Positions 46,189 through 55,168 of a stretch of DNA of 64,000 bases are shown here, in pieces. Origin of the DNA: Nocardia lijiangensis NBRC 108240 (GTDB taxonomy: Bacteria > Actinomycetota > Actinomycetes > Mycobacteriales > Mycobacteriaceae); the NCBI RefSeq assembly GCF_001613045.1, contig NZ_BDBP01000027.1:1-64000 (forward strand), written 5' to 3'. Both the position numbers and the translations under genes were made by a program. Every line of letters starts with the position of its first letter. Position 1 is the stretch's first letter. The notes under the pieces were generated by a model. The model did not search any database. It was not told the DNA's origin and saw only the letters and a program-made list of their open reading frames with translations.

Positions 46189-47171
46189 GCGGGGATCCGG
46201 TCGAGGAAAGCAGCCAAGTCATGCGACAGGGCTTCGTCCAAGCGTTGCAGACCGCGCACACCACCGCCGCGCTGATGCGCGGACGCGGAGGCGAGGCACG
46301 CACCAAAGCCGAACACCACCAACGCATGAACCACGCCACCGCCAAGGAACAACGCTCGATCACCGAACACCAGATCCGGGTAATCGATTCGATCGAATCC
46401 GCCCGCCAGACGCAGGATTTGAATTCCGCCAGGGTTCAGGAAGTCCGCGCCCGTATCTGGCGCGGTGGGCAGCTGCACGAGCTGGACACACGGCACAAGA
46501 TCCGTCAGAACGCGAGGGCTGATGCCGACCTGGCCCGCCGCAACGCTGCCGGGAAGTTGGAGCGCGAGCAGAAGACCGCGATCCACCAGCATCAAGTCGA
46601 CGGCTACGTCAGCAGGGAAGCTCGCGCGGTCGAGGTGCACGACCTGGAGGTGGAGTACAAGAAGCTGCTCATCGATATCCAGCGTCGCGCGGCCGGTTTC
46701 AGCGATTCGCTCACCGATCTCGGTGACTCAGGGACGGCGATGGCTTCGGCGGCGGCGTTCGCCAACGCCGAGAGTGCAGAGGGTCTCTCGGATCAGCATC
46801 AGCAGGCCGCGGCCGCTTACCGGGCGCGGCTTGCCGAGGACGCCGGTCTCGATGTCGATGACTTCGAGGCTCTGGCCGACCTCGCGGCCGCGTGGGAGCA
46901 GGCGGGACCGTGGATGGGGGCCCTCGATGATGTTGCCGGGCTGATCGAACAGCTGGGCTTCGCAACGCAGCTCGAGCACGAAACCGGCGACGTCGTAGTC
47001 GAAGCCGAGGTCGTCGACACCGGGGCCCTCGATGGCTCGCTCACCGAGGCAGCCGTCGAGGCCGCGGGGTTGACCGGTGTGGACTACGACGCGGTCATCG
47101 ACGTGGACATCGAGAGCGATTCGGTCGAGATTCCGCTGGGGCCCGTGACAGACGTCGGGGTCGAGAGATGA
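46185..47171 (+). CDS. Coiled-coil protein with the shared C-terminal tail
   Basis: This 328-residue protein starts at GTG 46185 (overlapping the previous stop). Residues about 15-165 are a charged, almost uninterrupted coiled coil (RTKAEHHQRMNHATAKEQRS). From about residue 285 the sequence SLTEAAVEAAG is followed by a strongly acidic tail ending DVGVER. The same tail type occurs in six other proteins of this operon with different cores. A cytoplasmic, possibly T4SS-exported, protein is suggested; there is no signal peptide or membrane segment. Confidence 0.6.
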   Translation: MSGDPVEESSQVMRQGFVQALQTAHTTAALMRGRGGEARTKAEHHQRMNHATAKEQRSITEHQIRVIDSIESARQTQDLNSARVQEVRARIWRGGQLHELDTRHKIRQNARADADLARRNAAGKLEREQKTAIHQHQVDGYVSREARAVEVHDLEVEYKKLLIDIQRRAAGFSDSLTDLGDSGTAMASAAAFANAESAEGLSDQHQQAAAAYRARLAEDAGLDVDDFEALADLAAAWEQAGPWMGALDDVAGLIEQLGFATQLEHETGDVVVEAEVVDTGALDGSLTEAAVEAAGLTGVDYDAVIDVDIESDSVEIPLGPVTDVGVER

Positions 47172-47208
47172 ACACACCAACAGTTTCGCTGCTGCTGGGT
47201 GTGGGCGG

Positions 47209-48132
47209 GTGCCGGTGATGGCGGCTCCGACTCCGTTGCAGGCGCATCTGCTCAAAGCGGTGCAGAACCTCGCCTATGACAATCAGCAGCTGCGGGAGCG
47301 GGCTCGCGCCGCCAGCGAGGCCGATCCGTCGCCGGAGGTGGTGCGCACTCTCGATATCGGTGAGCGCTCTGGTGAGCAGCTCGAAGGCGTCGCGCTCGGG
47401 ATCGGGGTGCCCAAGGCGTGGATTGATTACGCCCGCGCGGCTGGGCAGCGCGGTGTTCTGTGGCAGCCGGGGCAGGTGATGCTCGGCTCGGGGTACGTGC
47501 CGCGCGAGACCGTGATCGCGGCGCTGGCCCGGGAGATCCACGGATTGCAGGACATGGCCGGAGTCGGCGCCGCCCACGTCGGTCGCGAGGAGGTCAGCGC
47601 CGACGCGGTCGCGGCATTCCGGCGGGTCATGGGAATGACCTGGCAACGCCTGGGTGCGGTTTCGCATGCACTGACGCTGAGCGAAGAGGAACGCCATCAG
47701 GTCTGGAGTCGCGGTTCTCAGCATTGGTCGACCGTGGTCGCCGCACGGGTGCGCGGCTACAGCGACCATGACCTGCTGACGCGCTGGAACACGGTGGCGG
47801 GCACGGACTTTTCCGTGGTGGCTGCGCCGGTGCTGGTGTTGCAGTGGGCCGGGATCACCCAGGAAGACATCACCGCCCAGATGCCAGCCTCGCCGGATCG
47901 CATGGTCGAGCTCGCCGCCACCGCGCTGACCGAACCCACGTCGAACGCCGCTCCGTTGGCCGTCGCCGCGCCCGGCCGCGACCACGACACCACGACCGCG
48001 ATCACCGCCGCGATCGACGCGACGGGGGTGAACGCCTCAGGTGCGGGGCAACTCGATTCCGCCGACGACGCGGTCGAGCCCGCTGCCGATCAGCGTGAAC
48101 TCGGCCCAGGGGCAGGGGCGGAGCTGCCATGA
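47209..48132 (+). CDS. Helical five-member family protein with the shared tail (paralog 1)
   Basis: This 307-residue protein shares with four others in the operon the core landmarks LLKAVQNLAYDN, then GIGVPKAWIDYARAAGQRG, IHGLQDMAGVGAAH and LTLSEEERHQVWSRG, and a Trp-ended helix (DLLTRWN). From residue 264 it has AITAAIDATG and an acidic end. It is cytosolic and mostly helical, with no catalytic motif. GTG 47209 or ATG 47218 could be the start. Confidence 0.6.
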   Translation: MPVMAAPTPLQAHLLKAVQNLAYDNQQLRERARAASEADPSPEVVRTLDIGERSGEQLEGVALGIGVPKAWIDYARAAGQRGVLWQPGQVMLGSGYVPRETVIAALAREIHGLQDMAGVGAAHVGREEVSADAVAAFRRVMGMTWQRLGAVSHALTLSEEERHQVWSRGSQHWSTVVAARVRGYSDHDLLTRWNTVAGTDFSVVAAPVLVLQWAGITQEDITAQMPASPDRMVELAATALTEPTSNAAPLAVAAPGRDHDTTTAITAAIDATGVNASGAGQLDSADDAVEPAADQRELGPGAGAELP

Positions 48133-48181
48133 GTCGCGAAAGGCACTGCTGTGAAACGTTTTCCACCGAAAGGAACACCTG

Positions 48182-49117
48182 ATGAATCAACCGCTATCGG
48201 AGTTGGAGCGACTGCCGAGCTGGAAAGTGCGGCTGCTCGAAGGCATCCAGAACCTCTCCGCCACCCACGCTCGAGTGCTGCTGCAAGGGCATCCGGAATA
48301 TCAACCGCACTACGGTGAGGGCACCATCGCGATCCAAACCTGGCGGGCGCATCTGCGCGCGTTGGAAGCCGACCGCGGCGAGCTCGAAATCCACGCCACC
48401 GCCGTCGGAGTCCCCGCCACCGCGATCGCCGAGGCGCGGGCGGCCGGGCAGCGGGGACTGCAGTGGGAGGAGGTTTCCCGTGCCGCGCCCACGCTGCGGC
48501 ACGGTGAGGACCCGGTGCGCGCGCAGCTGGTCGACGCAGTTGCCTCGGATGTGTGGCAGCTCGAGCACATGGCCGTGATCGCGGTGGAGCACCGGCTGCG
48601 TGGGTTCGACGGTCGAGTGGCACGCGATGGCGGGGCCGATGCGCAGTTCGATGCGAACATGGTCGCGTTGTGGGCACGCGCCAACACCACTGCCCATGTC
48701 ATCGGCCTGACCACCGGGGAAGCCGCCGAGTTGTGGGAGCGCGACCCCGCGGGGTGGCAGCAGTTGGCGGTGGCCGTGCGTGGCTACGACGACGCCGAAC
48801 TGCACGAGCGGTGGCGCACCTACGCCTGGCCCGGTATCGAACACCAAGCTCGCCGCGGCAGTGATCACCTCGTCTTCGCTCACCAAACCCAAGCCGAGCT
48901 CGACCTCGCGCCACCCACCCCGCATGTGTTGATCCACCATGCGACGCAAGCAATCGTCACCATCGATCCTGCGCTGTCGGGCACCACCAGGGGGATCGGT
49001 GCGGCGGTCGAGGCCGCACTCCCCGATGACACGGGCCGGGATTGGGTCAGCGAAACCAGTACCGAAACCGAGCACCGGGCAACCGATTCCGGTCCAGCGC
49101 GCGGCTACGAGCTCTGA
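48182..49117 (+). CDS. Helical five-member family protein with the shared tail (paralog 2)
   Basis: This 311-residue protein has the core landmarks VRLLEGIQNLSATHARVLL, AVGVPATAIAEARAAGQRGL, VWQLEHMAVIAVEH, LTTGEAAELWERD and ELHERWRTY. GIGAAVEAALP at about residue 271 opens the acidic tail. It is one of five tandemly arranged relatives. Divergence between them is high, so the duplications are old or fast-evolving. Confidence 0.6.
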   Translation: MNQPLSELERLPSWKVRLLEGIQNLSATHARVLLQGHPEYQPHYGEGTIAIQTWRAHLRALEADRGELEIHATAVGVPATAIAEARAAGQRGLQWEEVSRAAPTLRHGEDPVRAQLVDAVASDVWQLEHMAVIAVEHRLRGFDGRVARDGGADAQFDANMVALWARANTTAHVIGLTTGEAAELWERDPAGWQQLAVAVRGYDDAELHERWRTYAWPGIEHQARRGSDHLVFAHQTQAELDLAPPTPHVLIHHATQAIVTIDPALSGTTRGIGAAVEAALPDDTGRDWVSETSTETEHRATDSGPARGYEL

Positions 49118-49125
49118 GCACCGCG

Positions 49126-50103
49126 ATGAGCAGCCCCGATTCCTCACCGGCGGACACCGTGGCCGGCTGGCACGCCCAGCTGCTGCTGCAAATCCGCATG
49201 CTCGAGGCCGAACACACCCGCGTGCGCGACGTCGGCTACGAAACCTCCGACGACCCCGACCTCAACGACGAGCGACGCAGCGCCTACCTGGCGCACCTGG
49301 ACACCCTGGAAGCCGCCCGCGAGCACGCCGAGCAGACCGCGCTGTCGGCGGGGGTCGAGCCCACCTGGATCGAAGACATCCGCGAACTCGGCATCCGCGA
49401 CGTCCACCCACCCGTGCGAGCCGCGGCGCGCCGGGCACCCGCGCGCGAGAACGCCGCCCAAGAAATGTATGTCGACATGCTCGGGCTGGACTTGTGGCAC
49501 CTCGAGCGCATGGCCTCCCTGGTGACCGCGCGCGCGGACCGCATCGATACCGGCCGGTGGAGCTTCGGCACCAACCCGATCGCCGAACAACGCTTCGCCC
49601 ACAACATGGCGCTGCGTCACCAGCGTGTCACCGCCCTGGCCCACGCCGCCGACCTCACCGCCGTCGAGGCCGAAGCCCTCTGGGGCACCAGCGCGGAAGG
49701 CGCGCGCCGTGGGCATGCGGTGTTCGTCGAAACCTACGACGAGCTGAAGTTGGCCGCCGAATGGACCTCCTACGCCACCGCCAGCCCGGAACTGGCGATC
49801 CCGCCCTACCTGCCCGAGGTCGCTACCGCCACCCCGGGCGTTGGCGTCACGCCACCGACACCGCAGCAGATGATCAACGCCGCAGGCGCCTCGCTGCACG
49901 CACACCTCGTCGACGCCGCCGTCCGGGATCCCGGCGAATTCGACCCCGTCGAAGGCACCGCAATCACCACCGCCATCGACGCCGCACTACCCGAGGGCGG
50001 CGAAGCCGCGCTACCCGACGGCGCCGCCTGGGCCGATGAACCCGACCACGTGATCGAGCCGCACGAGCCCCAGCCCGCCACCGAGCTCGACACCGAGATA
50101 TGA
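49126..50103 (+). CDS. Helical five-member family protein with the shared tail (paralog 3)
   Basis: At 325 residues from ATG 49126, this member has LLLQIRMLEAEHTRVRD, SAGVEPTWIEDIRELGIRD, LWHLERMASLVTARAD, LTAVEAEALWGTS and KLAAEWTSY in the same order as its relatives. The tail starts AITTAIDAALPEGG near residue 279 and ends in TELDTEI. It lacks the canonical GQRG after the Trp-Ile motif. Confidence 0.6.
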   Translation: MSSPDSSPADTVAGWHAQLLLQIRMLEAEHTRVRDVGYETSDDPDLNDERRSAYLAHLDTLEAAREHAEQTALSAGVEPTWIEDIRELGIRDVHPPVRAAARRAPARENAAQEMYVDMLGLDLWHLERMASLVTARADRIDTGRWSFGTNPIAEQRFAHNMALRHQRVTALAHAADLTAVEAEALWGTSAEGARRGHAVFVETYDELKLAAEWTSYATASPELAIPPYLPEVATATPGVGVTPPTPQQMINAAGASLHAHLVDAAVRDPGEFDPVEGTAITTAIDAALPEGGEAALPDGAAWADEPDHVIEPHEPQPATELDTEI

Positions 50104-50358
50104 CCACCCGAAGGAGGGCTCGCTGTGGACAGGTGAACTGAAACGACCACCATTGCAACGCTTTTCGTCGGCGTCCGGTTACGGGCCAAAGCAGCCGTGA
50201 CGTCGAACCGTTTCGCCGGGACATCCACCGCAGGACCGCCGCCACAGCGCGGACCGCGGACTACGTCTTCTCCTCCTCCGGAGGTCGTCGATGTCCACCA
50301 CCACTGCACCACCACCTCATCCACGCGCATCGGTGAGCGCTGAGCCCGGGATTCGGGC
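50104..50358. other. Longest gap inside the conjugation operon
   Basis: The 255 bp between paralog 3 and the next gene hold no credible ORF, hairpin or repeat that I can see. It could contain an internal promoter for the coupling-protein genes. Confidence 0.4.
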
Positions 50359-51471
50359 ATGAGCTGGCCCGATCCGCCGCGCGGACCCACCGACCCCGCC
50401 TACTACCGCGACGCCGCCACCAGTCTCGAAGCCGAGGTCCGCGCCGATTTCGCGCTCCACTACCAGCTGCGGGAGATCGCCCCGTACGGCGAAACCCCCG
50501 AACAGGTACAAGAACTCACCGCCCGCGCCGACGAGCTGGCCGCCACGCGGGGCCGGAGTGAATCGGTCGAGGCTCGCACACTGTGGGGGCAGCTGCAGGC
50601 CGCGGTCGCCGGATATGAAGCCCGCCCCGAGACCACCCGTCAACTCTTCGCCCGCCTCGACCAAGCGAAAGCAGCCGGTGATCTCCCGGTCGACGAGCTG
50701 GCGTGGCGCAACCTGCGCCAGGCCGCCGAAGTCACCGGCCACCTGGAAGCCACGGTCACCGGCTCGGACCAGGACGGCGCTCGCTGGCAACCAGCGCAAC
50801 GCTCCCGTGACCGCGAGGCACACCGCGCGACCGCGTTCGATCGGGCTCTCGGTGGGCGGGGACCCGAGTTGACCACCCTGGCCGAGGTCGACGCGGTCAT
50901 CGCCGAAACCGATCGGCTGCTGGCGGCCGAAGAAGAACTCGGCGACCTCGACCGCGGCGAGCACGAGCACGCCTCGTTGCTGCCCGAGCGGCTGCGCTCG
51001 GCGCCGGTCGCTGACACCTACGCCGGCGAACCCGGTCGCGAGCCCGCGCAGATCGCCGCGCTGCGCGAGGTGCAGGACTTCACCGCCGAGCACGCACGGC
51101 TGGTCGAGGCATGGGAGGGCTCACCAGAACACGATCAAGCCCAGATCGCGCGCCTGGAATCCCTGCTCGCCGCCGCGCGCACCGCGCGAATGAACGCCGC
51201 TGACGCCGGGGTGGCGCTGGCAGATATCGAAGCGGTCTACCTCGCCGGGCGTGAGGGCACCTACTGGCACCAACAACCCGGCGACCCCCAGCTGACCAAC
51301 CGTGACCGGCAACCCAGCGAACCAGACCCCCTCCCAGAAGGCGCGGCGATCGAGGCCGCCATCGAGGCCGCGATACCCGACGGCGAGGTCGCCGACTGGA
51401 GCACCACAGAACACGCCGAAGACGCCGCCGTGGTGGAGCACCGCGACCTCGGCGTCGATCTCGCCTCGTGA
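50359..51471 (+). CDS. Helical protein with the shared C-terminal tail
   Basis: The 370-residue, highly charged, all-helical protein differs in its core from the five-member family (LEAEVRADFALHYQLREIAP, then ELTTLAEVDAVIAETDRLLA). It ends with AIEAAIEAAIPDGEVADW (from about residue 330) and an acidic tail. It lies directly upstream of the coupling protein. There are no catalytic motifs and no membrane segments. Confidence 0.6.
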   Translation: MSWPDPPRGPTDPAYYRDAATSLEAEVRADFALHYQLREIAPYGETPEQVQELTARADELAATRGRSESVEARTLWGQLQAAVAGYEARPETTRQLFARLDQAKAAGDLPVDELAWRNLRQAAEVTGHLEATVTGSDQDGARWQPAQRSRDREAHRATAFDRALGGRGPELTTLAEVDAVIAETDRLLAAEEELGDLDRGEHEHASLLPERLRSAPVADTYAGEPGREPAQIAALREVQDFTAEHARLVEAWEGSPEHDQAQIARLESLLAAARTARMNAADAGVALADIEAVYLAGREGTYWHQQPGDPQLTNRDRQPSEPDPLPEGAAIEAAIEAAIPDGEVADWSTTEHAEDAAVVEHRDLGVDLAS

Positions 51472-51516
51472 AAACCATCCCACCCCAAAGCAACCCACAA
51501 CCAAGGAGTTCTGTTC

Positions 51517-53391
51517 ATGATCTCGACCCGGGAAACGCGCCGCCGCACCAAACGCGGGATCGGTGAGGAAACCGCCCTGCTGTTGCTGGCGTTGGCGGTG
51601 ATCGTCGTGGCGCTGATGGCGTGGGCGGCATTGTGCGTGGGTCGCTGGTGGGCGGGACAACCTGTCATCGCCCACCCATCCCGCGCGCTGCTGGCGGTGA
51701 TCTCCGGCCAACATCGTTGGCCTTGGCAGTCGAGCGTGCTGCTGGTCGCGTTCCTTGCCGCCGGTCTCGCTGCGGCGGTCGCAGGGTGGCGGGCGCTGTC
51801 GGCCGGTAGCGAAATCGACGCCGCCGCGCGCACCATGCAACGGCCCGGCCAGATCCGGCTCGCGCGAGCACGCGACAACGCCGCCGCCAATCGGCGGCTG
51901 CTGCGCGACGCCAGCCCCGCCATCCAAGCGATGAAAGGCCCACCGCTGGGAAGAACCGTGATCGGCGGGGTCGAGCTGTACGTACCCACCGAGCTCGGTG
52001 TCACGATCGCCGCGGGCACCCGCACCGGCAAAACCATGGCCTGGGCCATCCCTGCGGTGATGGCCGCGTGGGGGCCGTGCCTGGCTACCAGCATTCGACC
52101 AGACCTCTACCGGCACACCGTTTATGGGCGTGAACAGGCCGGCCGGGTCTGGCTGTGCGACCTGCAAGCGGTCACCGGAAAGGTCGAGTGTGGGTTCTGG
52201 GTGGACTTGCTCGCCCAGGTCACCAATTTGCCTGCTGCCCGCAAGCTGGCTGGGTTCTTCGTCTCCGCGGCCTCTGGCAGCGCTACCCAGGCCGCGAACG
52301 CCAAGGTGGACAGCTATTTCGACGGCGGCGCCCAGGAGTTGTTGGCGCTGTATATGTATGCCGCTGCCTGCGCGGAAGGTGATCTGCTGCACGTGGCCGA
52401 ATGGCTCGGCCGCGACCAGGATCAGACTCCGGCGCTGATCCTGCGCAGCTACGGCCACCCCCGGCCCGCTGAACGCATCCTGGAATCCCAGGCCCTCTAT
52501 GCGCGTCAACGTGACGGTCTCTACGACATGGCGCGCCGCTACCTCAACGTGTTGACCGATGAGGGCTACGCCCTGATGGTCACCCCACCCCGGCGGAAGA
52601 AACTGCAGGTACAGGAGAAACCTGACAAGGACGCGCGAGGCAAAACCCGCCTCGTCGTGGTCAAAACCGAACAGGACCCGACCCACAGCCTGCCGCAGTT
52701 CTTTCCGCTGAATTTCGTCACCTCCACCGACACGCTCTACGCACTGTCGAAAGCTGGGCCCGACAGTGCGGCACCACTGACCTCTGCACTGGTCGGGCAG
52801 ATCCTCGAAGCAGCGCTCGATACCGCCCGGGCCCGCCCCGATGGCCGTTTGAAGGTGCCATTGCTGGGGGTGCTCGACGAGGCCGCCAACTGCGCCCGCA
52901 TCGCCGATTTGCCGTTGTACTACACCTACGCCGGAGGGTCGGGAGTCATCCTGATGGCAATCCTCCAGGTCCTCGAACAAGGCGAAGACCTCTGGGGCGC
53001 AAACGGTCTCAAGACCATGCGGGCGCAGTCGATCGAGGTCTACGGCGGCGGGATCGCCGCCACCGACTACCTCGAACACTGGTCGGCGATGACCGGCCCC
53101 CACGATGTGTCCGACCGGTCCCGCAGCCACGGCGCCCAAGGCATCCAACGCAGCCTGTCGTGGCGCTCGGAGCCGATCCTGGACGTCGCCCTGCTCGGCG
53201 CGCTCCCGAAAGACCGTGCCCTGGTACGGCTGCCGAACCACGCGCCGGTGGTGGTGCGCAAGATCTGGTGGCAAGACACCGAATACGCGCCCCTGATCTA
53301 TAAGTCGTTGGCCCGCTTCGACAAAGCCGCGCAACCGATCCCACTCCCGCAGGCCAACACCGGACCCGCGGCGGGGGAGCAGCAGCCATGA
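51517..53391 (+). CDS. VirD4/TraG-type coupling ATPase
   Basis: This 624-residue ATPase has two N-terminal membrane segments (LLLLALAVIVVALMAWAALC and SVLLVAFLAAGLAAAVAGWR), Walker A in TIAAGTRTGKTMAWAI (about residue 168) and Walker B in LLGVLDEAANCARIADLPLY (about 450). GGSGVILMAILQVLEQGEDL completes the FtsK/TraD-like motor. Coupling proteins recruit the relaxosome and protein substrates to the T4SS. It is the natural receptor for any C-terminal signal in the surrounding proteins. The ATG at 51517 follows AAGGAG. Confidence 0.9.
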   Translation: MISTRETRRRTKRGIGEETALLLLALAVIVVALMAWAALCVGRWWAGQPVIAHPSRALLAVISGQHRWPWQSSVLLVAFLAAGLAAAVAGWRALSAGSEIDAAARTMQRPGQIRLARARDNAAANRRLLRDASPAIQAMKGPPLGRTVIGGVELYVPTELGVTIAAGTRTGKTMAWAIPAVMAAWGPCLATSIRPDLYRHTVYGREQAGRVWLCDLQAVTGKVECGFWVDLLAQVTNLPAARKLAGFFVSAASGSATQAANAKVDSYFDGGAQELLALYMYAAACAEGDLLHVAEWLGRDQDQTPALILRSYGHPRPAERILESQALYARQRDGLYDMARRYLNVLTDEGYALMVTPPRRKKLQVQEKPDKDARGKTRLVVVKTEQDPTHSLPQFFPLNFVTSTDTLYALSKAGPDSAAPLTSALVGQILEAALDTARARPDGRLKVPLLGVLDEAANCARIADLPLYYTYAGGSGVILMAILQVLEQGEDLWGANGLKTMRAQSIEVYGGGIAATDYLEHWSAMTGPHDVSDRSRSHGAQGIQRSLSWRSEPILDVALLGALPKDRALVRLPNHAPVVVRKIWWQDTEYAPLIYKSLARFDKAAQPIPLPQANTGPAAGEQQP

Positions 53392-54269
53392 CCACCCCCA
53401 ACGCAGCCTCCGCGGCGGGCGCGAAGAAGCCGAAACCACCGGAGTATTCGGATTTCACCGAGTTCGTCGAGCGATGGCTGTTGCCGTTCATCAACGTGCG
53501 CCTTGCCTCGGCGAATCGCGAGAACACCTACACCTGGTGTGCCCAGTGGTGGGCCCACCGTGGGGTCGCGGTGCGTGTGGCTCACCTGCACAGCGCTTTC
53601 GAAGCCCAACGCCGAGCCCGAACCGGCAACGCGCTGAGCAGCTACCTGCTCTCCCACGTCGACGCCCACTTCAAGGTCATCCTCGACGCGGCAAACGGAC
53701 CTCTGTACCGCTGCACCCGCACCACCCATGTGTCAACGCCGTCACTGCCGTTCGACCCCGCACCACGGCCCCAGCTCAAACCGGCGAAACCGGTGACCCC
53801 CACCGACGACGGCGAAACGCAGGACAAGAAGCCGCCGCCACGGTTCGCACACTACAGCCAGTTCGTCCAAGGCTGGCTGCTGCCAGTCACTTCCGTGCGG
53901 ATCGCGGCCAACAACCGTGAAGGCCAATACACCTGGTGTCGACAGTGGTGGAGCCACCACGCGGTCGCCGTGCGCTTCGCCGGGCTGCATGCGGTGTTCG
54001 AAGCCGCCCTGCGCGCTGAGGACAAGTCGGCGATGAGCACGTTGTTCACCCGTCACATCGACCCGCACATGCGCTACATCCTGGACGCGGCGAACGGGCC
54101 GCTACACCGCTGCACCCCCGACCAGCACATCACCACACCCGGTCTGTCCGCGGCACCGATTCCCGAGAACTGGTTCGGCACGCCAGGAGCGAAGACACCG
54201 ATCGATCGCCTCGGGTTCGGACCCGACTTCCGCGCATTCGGGAATTCGACACACGGGGCCGGGTCGTGA
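53388..54269 (+). CDS. Tandem DUF4913 protein
   Basis: This 293-residue protein has two copies of a DUF4913-like module, about residues 20-115 and 150-245. Each has F-V-x-x-W-L-L-P, then NREN/NREG-x-YTWC-x-QWW (YTWCAQWW and YTWCRQWW), then a helix ending in LDAANGPLYRC or LDAANGPLHRC. Single DUF4913 proteins are common in actinobacterial conjugative elements. The duplication within one protein is less usual. It overlaps both the coupling-protein stop and the next GTG, so it is tightly linked to them. Function unknown. Confidence 0.75.
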   Translation: MTTPNAASAAGAKKPKPPEYSDFTEFVERWLLPFINVRLASANRENTYTWCAQWWAHRGVAVRVAHLHSAFEAQRRARTGNALSSYLLSHVDAHFKVILDAANGPLYRCTRTTHVSTPSLPFDPAPRPQLKPAKPVTPTDDGETQDKKPPPRFAHYSQFVQGWLLPVTSVRIAANNREGQYTWCRQWWSHHAVAVRFAGLHAVFEAALRAEDKSAMSTLFTRHIDPHMRYILDAANGPLHRCTPDQHITTPGLSAAPIPENWFGTPGAKTPIDRLGFGPDFRAFGNSTHGAGS

Positions 54270-55168
54270 GGGCGCCGACGCGGGCGCAGGTCAAGGTGCT
54301 CAAGAGTTTGCAGAACCAGTCGGTGACGGTCAGCGGCATGCTCGCCACCGCCACCGAACACCAGCAGCGGACCGGCCAACCACCCTCACGGGCCTGGTAT
54401 GCCGACTATCACGACCATGCGGTGGCCCGGGAGGCGTTGACCGAGGCCGCTCTCGCCGGTGGGGTACCACGGGCGTGGATCGACCACGTGCGCGAACGCG
54501 GCGCCCGCGGTATCAGCTGGCGCGCCGATCTGTACCTGCGCGCACCGGAACCAGTCGACTGGGACCGGGTACTGGGCGGGCTGGACAACGATGTACTGAG
54601 GCTGCGCGAATGGACCGCCCTCGATGCCGCCCACCCCCAGCCCGGCCACACCCACCCCACGGGGCTCGACCACAACCTGCACGCGCTGCACACCAGGATC
54701 ACCGGCGTGGCCAACCTGCTCGGCCTCACCACCGAGCAAGGCCAGCAGTTGTGGGGCAGCGACCAGGAGTGGGTGCAGGCATCGGTGGCGATGCTCGACG
54801 GCGTTCCCGCCGAAGCCGTCGCGCAGCGCTGGCAGCAGGCCGCGCGGACCGTTACCAGCGGCTATACGCTACAAGCCCGTACGCTCGCCGAGGCCGGAAT
54901 ACCGACCGACACCGCGGCAGCGCTGCCACAACTCGATGATCTGACGCCCCGAATCGCTGCGACAGTGAAGCCGCCGCAGCCGTTGTTCCGGTCAGCGCTC
55001 AGCGTTGACGAGGAAATCGAGGCTGCGGTCGACGCCGCAAACCTCACCTACGATCCTGACTTGGACGTCGAAAACGCCGCAGCGATACCGATATTCAGTG
55101 ATCCAGAAGGCGCCGATCCCTGGACCGAGGTCACTGTCATGTCCTCGGCGGACGGGCTCGAGCGATGA
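54266..55168 (+). CDS. Helical five-member family protein with the shared tail (paralog 4)
   Basis: This 300-residue protein, GTG start, has VLKSLQNQSVTVSGML, GGVPRAWIDHVRERGARGIS, VLRLREWTALDAAH, LTTEQGQQLWGSDQEW and AVAQRWQQAA in family order. From residue 250 EIEAAVDAAN leads an acidic tail of about 40 residues. It is separated from paralogs 1-3 by the coupling protein and DUF4913 genes. Confidence 0.6.
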   Translation: MRAPTRAQVKVLKSLQNQSVTVSGMLATATEHQQRTGQPPSRAWYADYHDHAVAREALTEAALAGGVPRAWIDHVRERGARGISWRADLYLRAPEPVDWDRVLGGLDNDVLRLREWTALDAAHPQPGHTHPTGLDHNLHALHTRITGVANLLGLTTEQGQQLWGSDQEWVQASVAMLDGVPAEAVAQRWQQAARTVTSGYTLQARTLAEAGIPTDTAAALPQLDDLTPRIAATVKPPQPLFRSALSVDEEIEAAVDAANLTYDPDLDVENAAAIPIFSDPEGADPWTEVTVMSSADGLER